Notes under the pieces: generated by a model | Told to the model about the DNA's origin: nothing | What the model saw: the letters and a program-made list of their open reading frames with translations, nothing else | The model's database searches: none | Shown here: positions 10,871-22,966 of the stretch, in pieces | How positions within the stretch are numbered: position 1 is the stretch's first letter | Layout: the number at the start of each line of letters is the position of its first letter | Source of the DNA: Aphelocoma coerulescens | Lineage: Eukaryota; Chordata; Aves; Passeriformes; Corvidae | Direction: 5' to 3' | DNA: 64,000 nt | NCBI RefSeq assembly: GCF_041296385.1 | Contig: NW_027184085.1 | Location: 9,233,301 to 9,297,300, forward strand | Program-made: the position numbers and the translations under genes

Positions 10871-12954
10871 CACATTTCCCCAGGCAATGAGACTGCAGGA
10901 AATGTCTGCTGGGTAAAGAGGCCATCACGAAGCCCCAGCCCTCTCTTCCATGACCCATGCTGGTGCCCAGAAGATGTGACTGTTTATTTCCACATTTTCA
11001 CTGATCCCCTTGAGTTGAGCATCACACAGCATGTGCAGGTAGCTGGAGGTGGCAGGAAACTGCAGGGACCACGCCTGTGGCCACAGAGACATGAGATGTT
11101 TCTGTGTGAGGTTTTCCTGGGTGTGCACATGGTTTTCCAGCGTTAAATCCATTGTTTATGCTGGGATTCAGCTCAGCCACTCCAAGCAGTGCAGCCTGAC
11201 AAACTTCATTTATTTCTCTTCCCACCATCCAGACAGTGGACGCTGGCTCTGCTTCAGAGCAAGGGATATGTTCAAGATTGTCCGTGTCCACTACACTCTC
11301 TTGCCCTCAGCAAAGGAAAAGATCAGCAATTTTAATTTTTTTTTTTTTTTGCCATTTATAGGTTCACTCATCGAGGTTGGACAGAGATCCATGAGATTCA
11401 TTTCATGGATGACTCCAAACAGCTGTGGCTCAGAAGTAACTTTTGTGTGCTCTCAACCTGGTTGCATCTGAATGAGTGTCCTGGAGGCCTGATTTGCCTT
11501 CTAATCCATCTACCTTGATATTTCAAACATATTGCCCCCTCAGCTTCTCTATCTCAGTTTATCTCCATATCTTATTGCATATTCCCAAATGATGTTGAAT
11601 AACACGTCGGTGGTATTACTTTTTAAGTAACCTTAAGTGTCTGATTTTGATTTGTGTTTAAATTGCACTTTCCCCTGCAACCTGAGAGGCATCAGAATTA
11701 TACACACAGGGTTTCATTGGAAAGTTTTTTTGTCTGCTCGTTTGGTGAGCCCTCCTGTTGGAGGGCACATGCACGAAGGGGCAAGGCTAAAGCTTCTGGG
11801 GAAAGATCAATTTCTGAGTTTTCTGAGGTTTATGAGATTAAAACCTCACATTTAACATTGCATTAAAAGAGAGCTGTCAGATTCTATTTCATGTAAGATG
11901 TTGTTTTTGTGAAAAGTGCTTTTTACAAAACATATGGCCAAGGTAATTGTTTGGGGCTTCGGGGGTGAGAGTGGGGAGAGGGAGTTATTCCAGGGAAAGC
12001 GTATCTTTTCAGTAGCTCTGACCTGAAGAATCAGAGCCCTCAGTCAATGCATGAAAATGAATCTGAGTTCACAGTGCAGCGACGTTCGCTTTCCTGTTTC
12101 CTTTGCCAGGAGGGAAAGAAGCAAAGGGAAGCAGGCTGCTGGGAGGAGAGAGCCATGCAGTGCCTCAGCACAAGTCTCAGACACCTTCCATGGCCCCAGA
12201 TCCACCTCAAGCAGGGCTGAAAGACTGCAACCCAACTGGCGAAGGCCTGCTTGCACATGGGTGCATTTAATGAGCAACACACTTTGTTCATTATATGCCT
12301 TCACTTTAAATCATAAAAGATTTCATGAAGGCTTTTCCTTTCCAAACATATGTAGATTAGTCGCTCCCCTTTAAGGTGGCTTTTGTGTGTACAGCAGAGA
12401 GAAATGTTCAGCCAGGCTGAAGCTCAGGGCTGACATCAGTGGGAGCTTTCGTTAATTGAATTACTGTTTTGTGGCAGAATGTTTTAAAAATAAGCGGAAA
12501 TGTCCCACATACTTTTTTGGCTGAGAGATCAAATGTATCCAAAGGAATTCAATAATATTCCTACATCTGTGAGTCCTGTCTGTCCCTGGAGGAAAAAAAA
12601 AAGTCAAATTCAGCCTCCACCATTGTTTGTGTTCATTATATTCCCTTATCGTCTTTTTGGCTTGTGGGCAGCAGGGGGGAACTAGCAGAGTTCCTCGGGC
12701 CTCAAATGGAAACATATAGAGTCATATGCATATCACAAGAGCAGGAAGGACAGTATCAGAAGAAAAGACTCTCCACTATTCATCTGAATAAGAGCTGTGA
12801 TTTGCTTTGAAGGCATTCACCTCCCCCATTGCTTGCTTTTCTTGTGAATACTTATTGTGGCAGAATCCAGGCTGAAAAGGTGCAGGTAGAAAAAGGAAAG
12901 CACAAGGTGAGATTCTTTGAACCAGCATTCTCATGCAGAGCCACATGTGGATAT

Positions 12955-13170
12955 GAATTTTCAGGCAAGTGTATCTCTAGATACATATTGGCAGGCAAAT
13001 CCCAAAGCAAGTACTTGTACTTATATGAACTGATGAGGATTTATCTAGGAATTTGCTGGCAAAAGAACACTCATGTGAGCACTTATTCAGAGATACACTA
13101 GCAGGGAAATACTTGTTCACAGGCTTGTCCACAAACGCCTTAGCTGGAAATTCATATGTAAATACAGGTG
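12955..13170. repeat. Possible decayed minisatellite
   Basis: The word GC(A/T)GG(C/G/A)AAA(T) recurs near 12962, 12990, 13053, 13099 and 13143, each followed by a loosely similar stretch (GTATCTCTAGATACAT near 12969, CAGAGATACACTAGCAGGG near 13088). Spacing is irregular (about 30 to 63 bp), so a tandem origin is uncertain. Confidence 0.3.
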
Positions 13171-14539
13171 CTACCATCTCCCCACGTGTGCCCAGGGAGG
13201 AAAGGTGAGTTCATGTACAAGTGAGCAAGGCAAGCAACAAGCACATGAAAATGCAAGTATGAAGGGAGAGAAAAATGGCATTTGGCACTCGTGCAAACGG
13301 CGTTGTGTCCTCGTGCAAGGTCTGTGTGAGTGCATAACCTGGGATACCGGTGAGATCACACAACAACTTTGGACAGGGCTTTTCTGTGACAGAGGCCCAC
13401 GCATGTTGGCAATGTGGTCAAATACAAGCACATATCCATTTTCCTGGCCAGTGCTCAGGCAACTGGGTATTAACTGGTGATTTTATGGTGGCATAGGAAA
13501 GCAAGAACTTGACAGTCAGCCCTTGGCTGGCTGCTTGGGAATCTTTCAGTTCTCCTTGAGAGGAGGAGGAACACATCTCACACCCAAAGAGAAACACCCT
13601 TAGCTCAGACCCACACTAAACTCACAGAGAAACAACCCAGGTGGAACTGCCTTGCCAATTTCTGATCTTGGGATGTCAAAGCAAAAAGCAGGAATGGCAT
13701 CAAATCCCTCAGGATATATTTGCCCTTCTTTAGCAGAAAAATTGTACTGGACATTCCAGATTATTTTTTAAACATTCTGCCACTAAACAGCTCAATCTCC
13801 ATTTTACATCAGCTCTTAGCTTCAGCATCAGGCCAGGATTTATTTAAACTGCCTTAAATGGACATTGCCAGGCTGGAAAGAAAAATAATTCTGTGAAACA
13901 ACTGATACTTTAAAAGCAGAGAGCTGCTCACCCCATGCCCCCAAAACAGACTCTGCTGCACTGCTATCTTGTAGCATGGGATTTACAAGGAAATAGGGAG
14001 TTGAATCCCCTCTACCAGAAGGCTCCATTGCAGACAGACCACATCAGCTAGTGCCAGGCTTTCCACTGAACATAAAGGGCTTCAAGCAGCTGCACGTAGT
14101 TGAGCACTGGTCATAGCTTGTTGCTGATTTAAAGCCATCGGGTCCTATCTACCTGCAAAGGAAAGCGAATTGTACAGCTGCAGAGCCAGCACGGCCCTGT
14201 CTGCCAGCACTGCCACCTCTTCATGAGCACCCAGTCCTGCTGGAGTCCTGTGCTGCATGGGAAAGCTGCTTGTGGTGGGATTGGATGAAAGAGGGAGAGG
14301 GTAGTGGGGGCAGAAATGGGGGCTTCATTTGGGATAACCCTCCTCCTCACATGGGGTCTCCATCTATCTCCCTCTTTCCACCTCTTTCCATCCCATCATA
14401 AGCAGCCGCTGCACCCAGCTCACCTTTCTCCACATGCCTGCAGGACTGCAGGCTGCAAACACCCCTTTCCTATCATCAGACATGCTCCCCCTCAAACACC
14501 CCATGTGGAAACTGCCAGCCAGGCTCCCTGAATGCGAGC

Positions 14540-14790
14540 TCGGGGAGTTATAAAAAGATGTGTTTTTCAGGAACACGAGCAGCACAGCTGAGCAGAACTT
14601 CAAGGGGGCCACTTCTTGCTCCTTTTCGTTTCCACTCCGAAGAGCGCCTGAATGAGGTCCAGTGGGAATGAGCTCACCAAGAAAAATGCAGCCGAGCTGC
14701 TGTCATAAGGGCTGTGTTCTTCACGCCATAAAACCGGAGTGGAGGAGCCGTGTGAGAAGCTAAGACCCTCACGCACAGGCCATAATGTTC
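14540..14790. promoter_or_regulatory. Possible regulatory block with TATA-like and HOX-like words
   Basis: TTATAAAAAG at 14548-14557 resembles a TATA box, and GCCATAAAACC (about 14725-14735) resembles a posterior HOX/CDX site. CpGs are unusually frequent for this window (around 14635-14645, 14692, 14723, 14732, 14749, 14771). There is no repeat. No transcript start or first exon can be shown from sequence alone. Confidence 0.25.
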
Positions 14791-17700
14791 TTTTCTGCTT
14801 TGAAGTGGATTTAGGGCTGGCTCAGCCTCCCTGGAGGCTGGAGGCTGCTGCTTATCCGTGCAGCCTAGCAGCAGCAGTAAGTGGCTGAACATCCTCAAGC
14901 CTCTTCTTTACAGAGAGCAGAGAATGCTCCGCATGCCTCTTCCTCCAAAGCAGTCTCTGCAATCAAGGAATCACAGGATGGATTGTCAGAGAAAACCACT
15001 CTCCTCTCTCTGACAAGTTTTGGACCTGAACACTCCCCCCACTCCGAGGTCTGTTCCCATCTCCTCATTCTGGCCCCACTGTCATGGCAAGGAATGCCTT
15101 GCAGGGCACCCTTGATGGGAGCCGGGTACTCTGTGTCCTCCCTGCAACTTGTCTCCAGACAGAGGTCTTCTGGACAGCATTCTACAGGTTTTTGAACAGA
15201 TGTGTATGCTGTCTGGATCCCTTGCAATTTGCTAGCTTTACTCAGCATAAACCTTCCTTCCATTTTTCCTGTATATAGGGCAATTCTGAGGTTTTTCCTA
15301 AGACACATGGATGTTCAGCTGTTGATGGACATGGGTCAATCATTTTCTCCAGCATCCTAATCAGCAAGGTTATCACTAGTTGCCAGATGATTGGATTTGT
15401 CCAGCTGCCCTGGGGATTCACAGCAGAGGGTAAGACTCTGGTCAGGGAAGGTGCTGCTTTATAGAAGTTGATCACAGGGCAAGAAATCCCAGTATTGGGA
15501 CGCTGGGGCAGAGCTCGGCACATTTCTTTCTGACTCCTTTATGTGTCCCAATCTGTGGCTAAGTGGGGTATGCCTGGATTAGGGTAGATGTATAAACCCC
15601 TGGTTATCTGAAAACTCACCTATGGGAAAACGGGATTTTGGAGGAAATGCAGCTCTGGATGTTTGGGTTACTTGCTTGCTGCTTCACAGCTGCCTTGCCT
15701 AAAGTGGTCACCGCAGCACACACTGATAGAAAATGACCATCCAGGGCTCAGAATTAAATCCTGCTTTGGCCATGAAAGCTAGCCACATATGCCTACAGCC
15801 TACCTGGGGGGCTGCAAGAACAAGTAACTACGAATGTGTGACTTTTCTCCACCAGATGCAGCTACCTGAAAGCTTGGCATCTAATTTGCACTTGTCTTTG
15901 GGGATATCTCTTGTTTGTTGAACACCTTTTGATGCAGATTCACCCTGTCTGTTGAACACCCTTGTATGAAGAAGAAGTTATTTTCCTCATTTCCTGGAGG
16001 CCTCTTTACTGACTGTGAAAGGAGCAGACAGCAGCTACAGTGTAGATCAGAACCACAGCATTAACACAGCCCAAAACAGGTGGGATGAGTCCTACCCTGT
16101 GTGTCAGATGGGAGGCCACCCCTATATCAAGCTGCCTGCCCTTTCTCACTGTCTATAAAAAGAACATTTTGATGGCTCTGGTACACTCAGATCTCAGCTG
16201 TTACACTAGGTTCCTGGGAGTGACAGAGGAAGAGGAGACAAAAGTGAGATTTTCAATAACCTTTCTAGGAGAGAAGGTTATGAAAAAAAATTGCGGCCAA
16301 TCTGAGTTCCCCACATCTGCCCTCATGACCTCTCCTGCCACAGGGATGGTTGGATATGACTTGTACCCACTCCTCAACCACTGTGGTTTGCAAGATACTA
16401 TTGCATTAATGTCTGCCTAGGTTCATTTCATGGTAGTGACATAAAAAATCTGCTTTAACCATTAAAGTTAAATGTGCTGCCAGTCCAGAGGAGCCACCAT
16501 GCATGTTCTGTGTCCTTTGCAGTGGAAATCCTGGTGCTCAGTGCTGCACAGCGAGTGCAGGCTGCCTGCAGAACAGGCATCTGCAGCACAAGTGCCAGTG
16601 CTCATGCTCATGACCTTCTCCCCAACCAGGTCTGCTGGAGACCTCTTTGTTTTATTAATGAGGACAGAGATTTTTGAGAACAATTAAAAGAGCTGCTGTA
16701 GGCACAAACAGTATACCTGTAGTGGTCCTTCAGGTCCTGTACAGAAACTAGGCAAAACTGATCAACTCAGAGCCCAAGGAACACTTTTTCACTCAATTAA
16801 AGTAGTTTAAAATGAAATTGTGGTTCCTCAAATATACCTACCATAGTTCATCTCTCAAATGCATGTATTAGATACATTCAGATGGGCTGTCTAGGTTGAT
16901 AACAGACTTGGGGAATGACCTCAGGTTGAACTGCAGGGAAAAGAAATTGTTTCCTCATTAATATCTCTGCAAAATAAATGTCAAGTGGAAAAACAGTTTC
17001 TGTGTAATCAATCTTGGTTCATAGACATTGTGCTCTGACAATTCCTCTCAAGGAAAGGAATATATTTCCCATAGATCTGTAGTGTTTCATACATTATAGC
17101 TTTCATAATATCAAAAGCCAGTGCTTGGGTTACATTGAGCTTTTCTTTCTAACCCTTTGGTTTCACATGACCATAATTCTCTGTAAAATTTCTCTGTTCA
17201 GACTAAAACTTTCACACTTTGTATAGGGCAAGAAATGATGATTTTTCTTTCACTGAAGAAAATCCTTTTAGCTATCTTTGATTTATTGGAATGTGTGTAG
17301 AGGAGAATTACACTTTTATGGCTTTTTAAAATGTATTTTTCTTCTTGGCAACTAGCAAAGCTAGGAAAGGCCTTTTCCTAACCTATTTGGCATTTTCCTG
17401 CCCAAGAAGCTAAGGTTTTGTAGGGAGTGGACTGGGGAAATCATGCACAAGAAAAACAGCCATTGCAGGATCACCTCTAAACATGTTTAGCTGAGGTATA
17501 CTGGGATTTTGGGGGGAAGGGAAAAAAAGACCAGTTTAGACTTGTTTCTTGCAAGAAAACATTGTGTACAGAATGTGCTGCTGAGCCTGGGGCTGGTTTA
17601 GGCTGGTCACTGGGTTAAGGACAGGAATGTAAGTTTGAGTGACAAGCAAATCTCCCTCAAATGCAGAAATATGGTGCATCTCTATTTGCAGTCTTACCAC

Positions 17701-18042
17701 GCTGTGTGATTTGGATTCTGAAGACATTCACTTTTTCTGTTTTTTCTCCTAAAAAAGTTCCACCTCTGAAAGTCAAATGGTAAGGCAGAATCTCATGTAT
17801 AATTGCAAAGGAAGCCTTTTCTCAGCTTCACCTTTATGCAGAAAAGTGTGAAAGCATGGCTTGGCAAGACACCAAGGTTTCTCTAGACTCAGATTCTGAG
17901 ACTGGTTCCCACCATCTTCTCTGTCCAGCTGCTCATGGTAGAGGCAAGTGGTTACTAAATCATTGATCAAGTAACCCCTGAGGAAGGGTCCTTCTGTGAT
18001 CCAATCTCGTGCTGTGGCTGCCCTGGATTTACATACCCTGGG

Positions 18043-18575
18043 CATAGAATCATAGATTGGCTTGGGTTGGAAAGGATCTTAGAGATCATCTCGTTCCAAC
18101 CCTCCTGCCTTGGGCAGGGACACCTTCCACTCGACCAGGTTGTTCTGAGTCCCATCCAGCCTGGCCTTGGACACTTCCAGGGATGGGGCATCCACAGCCT
18201 CTCTGGGCAACCTGTGCCAGTGCCTCACCACCCTCACAGGAAAGAATTTCTTCCTCATATCCAATCTAAATCTCCCACCTTTCTCGCCCCTAGTCCTATT
18301 GCTCTCTTCCCTTGTCAAAAGCTCCTCCTCAGCTCCTTTGTAGCCCTTCAGGCACTGGAAGATGCTGTAAGATCTCCCTGGAGCCTTCTCTTCTCCAGCC
18401 TGAACAAGCCCCACTCTCTTAGCCTGTCTCCACAGGAGAGGTCCTCCAACCTCTGATCACCTGGCCTCCTCTGGACCCACTCCAATGAGTTCACATCCTT
18501 ATGAGGAGATGTGAACATCCCAGAGCTGGATGCAGTATTCCATGGGTGGCATCCTGCTCTTGTCCCTGACCCATC
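18043..18575 (-). mobile_element. CR1 LINE 3' end, inverted, about 530 bp
   Basis: It begins with CATAGAATCATAGATTGGCT, the reverse complement of the CR1 terminus, and then GGGTTGGAAAGGATCTTAGA. It continues through the block with CTCTGGGCAACCTGTGCCAG (18201-18220) and the C-terminal coding block. The minus frame there reads LREWGLFRLEKRRLQGDL, matching the GLF-LEKRRLRGDL end of CR1 ORF2. It runs on to the CAGAGCTGGATGCAGTATTC segment near 18521-18540. This is the best-preserved avian CR1 in the window. It is 5'-truncated and its ORF is broken. Confidence 0.94.
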
Positions 18576-21500
18576 ATGATGGATATGTGGAGTCAGGTAC
18601 ACTGGGAAGAAAACATCTGCAAGACCTGCAAAATATTGAGGTGAATGAAAGAACCTCAATATTTAAAATACGGAATTATTTTAACCAGTGTCATGTTGCC
18701 CCCACAAACTGGCCAATGTGTTTGAGCACCAGGCATTGCCACCCCCATGAACCGGCTGGTTTCCAGGGGGTAGCAGAATACAAGAGAAATCCAAACAGCT
18801 GCACAGTGCTTTCTTCTACTCTGATTTTCTCTTACTAAGAGAGGGTAAGAAAACACCATGCAAAATTCCTGTGTTAATGCGACAATAGAATTATATATCC
18901 TTTCAGTAAAGGATGGCAGGAAGTGGAGAGGTCAATCCCATCTCAGCCACATTAATTTGTAGCCCCTATTTGTTGTGCTGTCTGCCTCTAGTCCTGGAGA
19001 CTGTGACAGTTAATTCCAGAAGAATTTCATCAGAACTCAAGGAATCTTAGCTGAAAAGCAAATTTCTCACCACCACTGGAATTTTTAAAGCACGTGGGAA
19101 TTTGGGCTCAGCTTCTTGCTTTCTGACCTATGCAATAGTGTTTGTTCTGTTGATCTCATCTTCTTAATCCATTTCTTATATTTATCCTACATATCCCTTG
19201 CAACCATTCAGAGACTGGATTCATCCTACTACCTCAGAGCATTTTCCTCTGAGATCTCTGCTTTCTATGCAAGAAAATTCTAGCTGGCATTTGCAACTCA
19301 TCGTAACTAGATCCAGGCATTGCCCTATTCAGTGCAGTTGGCTACCCCACAGAGATTTCCTTCACGTCACGATATTTGTCTTTGGAAACCTTAGTTGTAG
19401 ACCTGTTGTCACTGCCTACTGCTATTTGAATTTAAACTAAAGCTGACAGGGATTGTTAGATCTCAGACTGTTTTCTGCAATGTTTTCGTACAAAATCCTT
19501 TGCTACTTAGCAAAAATAAAATTTCAAACAGCATGACAACACTAATATCTCAAAGTATTTGGGAAAAAAAAAAATCTGCCATCTGCCTGTTCTCAACAAT
19601 TTTGTCTGCCTTCAATAATTGAGCTGGAAAAAATCTATTAAAAGGATTAAGTGACACGTTGTTCAGGGGCTGTTGGTTGGATCCCTCCAGACCTGAGACC
19701 CTGTATCACGCTGATCCAGACTGGAGGGCAGTCAGGCATTATATGGCCATTAGTAGACAATTTGGAGGAAGATATAAGACTACAGGTAAGCCATACCATA
19801 TTTTCCCATTGATGCCTAAAGCACAAAGTGCAAAGACCTTCCTAAAATGTGCTGTTCCTAAGACTGAGAACTGTTGATATTTTACGACCTGTAGAAATAA
19901 CCCTGAACAAGACCAAGGGCCCATCATCCAGGCTTTGGGCCTTACCGAGATGATACTTTCTGTATCTTCTTTTGGCAGGAATCTGCACGTCTTAATGCCC
20001 TTGTCCTCCAGCCCATGCAGCATCTGATCTTAAATCTGTGGGGTAATTCACAGGGTTAATGGTGAACTGACCTGGGGCCATACATTGTACATTTATGATA
20101 CAGACAAAGAGACCAGCTGTCAGAAAATGTAGGTGCTACAGTCAGGTAGGAACATATTTTAAGTCACTGTGCATTAAAAGTATATTTACAACATCATAAG
20201 CCAGGCTGTACATTTCAAAGATCAATGGGAAGGGGCCAGTTTTGGTGATGTTTGAAGTCTATCTCCTGGGCTGTCACATATATTCAAAGAATGCCTGCTA
20301 TACATTTAGATCAACCCCCATCCCAAATGGAGGGGAACACAGCTCTCTCCCCATATGGGGCTAATCTCCGGGAAGGCAGCGCAAGCACATGGTACCAATT
20401 CCTGTACACTTTGGTCCCTTAACTCAGTCCTGAAGGCAGGGAGCTGAGATGGGGGCAGGGGTGAAAGCCTGGTGTCACCCATTTATCACACAGGAGAGGG
20501 GTGCCTGCTGCTCACAGGTGATGAGTTCTGCTTCCATGAGAGGACTGATCCCAGGGAGTGACATCTCAGGACAGGAATGGCTCCTGATGGAATTGCAGAA
20601 ATTGCAGCTTCCTTCCACTTTGTGGAACAACAACAAACAGAGAAAACTAACCCAGAATGAGCTCCACCTCTCTGTACAGCTTTTTTTGCAGCTGAGTCCT
20701 GCAAACCCAACCTGGTGGATATATGTATTTACACATATATGTTGCACACAAGCAACACTGTAGAGAGAGAAGTCTGACCTGAGCGCAGCAGGTCTGCCTG
20801 AGCCACCAGAGCTGCCCTTGCAGCCCAGAGGGGCTGGAGGAGCCAGACACAGCAGTGCCCTGCACACTCAGGCTGCAGGTGTGAGAAGCAGCTGCTAAAT
20901 GCTGGTGCTGGAGGATGGATAAAGACACTCCAGGCACGGTGGAAAATGATGGGTAAAGAAACGTCCCTTCTGTGGCAGGAGGGATCCTGCAGTGGGTATT
21001 GCACTGGGAGACTAGGATGAGGACAGAAACATTTCAGGGCGACTTAAAATCCAAGCTTTTAAAAAGCATGTTACTTCCTGGAAGTTTCCTAAAGCTGTTA
21101 CTATATTTCTTTTCTTTGCTACATTAATAAAGTAATTCCTGGTTCAGCCAGTCTTGACATTTTTTTGTTTTTTTCATCTCATTTTCTTTTATGTGGAATA
21201 AAAAATGTTAAAAGAGGGAAAGAGTAATAATACAAGAGGGATAGATCAAGAAGTAATGTTAATGCACCCAAGCTTGAAAAACCAATATTTTCAAGGGAAC
21301 ATTAAAACTAGGGGAATGAGTGGGATCTCTTGCTTAAAATTTTGAAACAATAAATAGTGATATCTTTTTTTCACAACTTTGTCGATTTTTTAACTGTTCT
21401 AGTTCCATTAGAGAAAAACAGTTTCTAGGAAAGGACATGGTGAGACAAGAGTCAGAGCTGTGAAATGTGGCAGAATTGCTTACCCTCCTTGAGACAGCTA

Positions 21501-22254
21501 CGTGAGATACCGTCTAAGCCAATTGCATGAATATCCTGCTTTGGTTGTGTTCATCTGGCTCTGCACAGGCCAAATCATGCCCTCTGATGCTCCATGCAGA
21601 CATGTCTGTGCCTCCAGGCAAGAGACTGGGATCTGTTGAGAAAATCATCCAAGTTCCTCTTCTGCTACAACAGGGGCTTTTGCCTGATGAACACACATTT
21701 TTGGTGCAGAAATTTCTATTTTCTGAGAAATCTCAGAAGGAAATGAGTTATTCCCTAACAGGGCTAGATAGTCTCACTGCCTGTTAGATATTAAAAGGGA
21801 ACTGTACTTCTCAGAGCTTGTGTGTCTCACACAAGCAAGAGCGAAGAGATTAACTAACTGAGTAGACATCCCACCAGCCTTGCCAGATTTGGCTCTGCAC
21901 TTGGGGGGAACATCACATCCTGAATCTGAGTGACAGCTGACATTCACACCAGTAATTTTCAGATGCGTGGCAGGAGAGAAGACTCCTGTCCTGTGTTAAT
22001 GGCAGCTGTACAGTATCGAGGATGTGGCCTAAGTTCTGGGTACCACTGTGAGTATGAATGAGGGATACTCAGCTCCACAGCCTTGTCTCTGCACAGCTCT
22101 GAAGGATCAGAGGGACTTTGGGGTGGTCCTCTTTCCCAGGGCTTTCCATCCTTCCCAGAACTCCCCTGCTTCCTGGAACCATGCAGCCTTGAACACAGCC
22201 TGCCTTCATCCCACTCCCTGTCCATGTCCCAGTGATTGCTGTCAGGCCTCAAAC

Positions 22255-22530
22255 TCTTCAAGCAGCTTTGTCAAACTTTAATTACGTGACTACAATCTGT
22301 CCAAGAATTTTATGACATTAATAAGAATGTTCCTAATTAGCATTTATTGTTTTTATTATTGAAATCCCAAATTACACAACCAATTGATTTTTCCCTGTTG
22401 CCCTCATTAAGTCGCAGTGAAATGCATTTTAAAATAGATTGGCATTTAATTCCTTTAGAAAGTGCTGATTAGATCAAGGGCCTGTTTCACTGCATTTGGT
22501 TGCATGAAGTTGCTCTAGGTTTTAATTTCT
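22255..22530. promoter_or_regulatory. Candidate conserved non-coding enhancer
   Basis: This AT-rich, repeat-free block is dense in developmental transcription-factor words: TTAATTACG (22278-22286), CATTAATAAG, CCTAATTAGC (22332-22341), CATTTATTGTTTTTATTATT, ACCAATTGATTT and GGCATTTAATTCC. It has no homopolymer drift and contrasts with the GC-richer surroundings. This texture is typical of vertebrate conserved elements near developmental genes. Conservation itself was not tested. Confidence 0.42.
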
Positions 22531-22935
22531 CCTTGTTAGTATGAAGCTGAGTCACTCACTGAGTTCCTCTTCCCCCCTGCCACACAGGCATCTACTGGAA
22601 AAATCCCCCTCCATGGCTTAGATCAGGACTTTGGAATAAATGAAAGCAAAACAAATGTCTCCAGACAGCAGATTCGATGTGAGATGAAATGCAAAGCTCA
22701 GCCGGGTGTTGAAACTGTTCAACTCGCTTCATGAGCTGACAGGATGGGGAAATAAACCTGAAATTATTAAGGGGTGTTTGGCTAAACATACAGACTCTGA
22801 TATTTTCCTGTCTTCTTAAGACAGCCTGCCCGTGCTTGCTGCCTGTTCCCTGTCTCTCCTCCCTACCTGCTAGGCAAAGCCATGGAAACTCAAGGCAGGG
22901 ATGGAGATGAGATCCAGAACACATTTCCAGCTGAG

Positions 22936-22966
22936 GCACAGGTTTCTTGCACAGGTTTCTTGCACA
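22936..22966. repeat. 13-bp tandem duplication, about 2.4 copies
   Basis: GCACAGGTTTCTT occurs at 22936-22948 and 22949-22961, followed by a partial third copy, GCACA. The identity is exact, so the duplication is probably recent slippage. Confidence 0.9.

Larger units (their letters stand above)
10871..18042. other. Unique non-coding stretch with no recognised gene
   Basis: About 7.2 kb with no recognised exon, RNA gene or transposon. A T-run lies at 11336-11352. A possible decayed minisatellite lies at 12955-13170, and a CpG-containing block with TATA-like and HOX-like words at 14540-14790. Open frames reach 140 codons (11049-11471) but carry no recognisable motif. Confidence 0.55.

Noticed and set aside
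18079..18659. Minus-strand open frames of 111 and 103 codons
   Set aside because: They are CR1 LINE 3' sequence read as protein, including the end of ORF2 (GLFRLEKRRLQGDL), not host genes.
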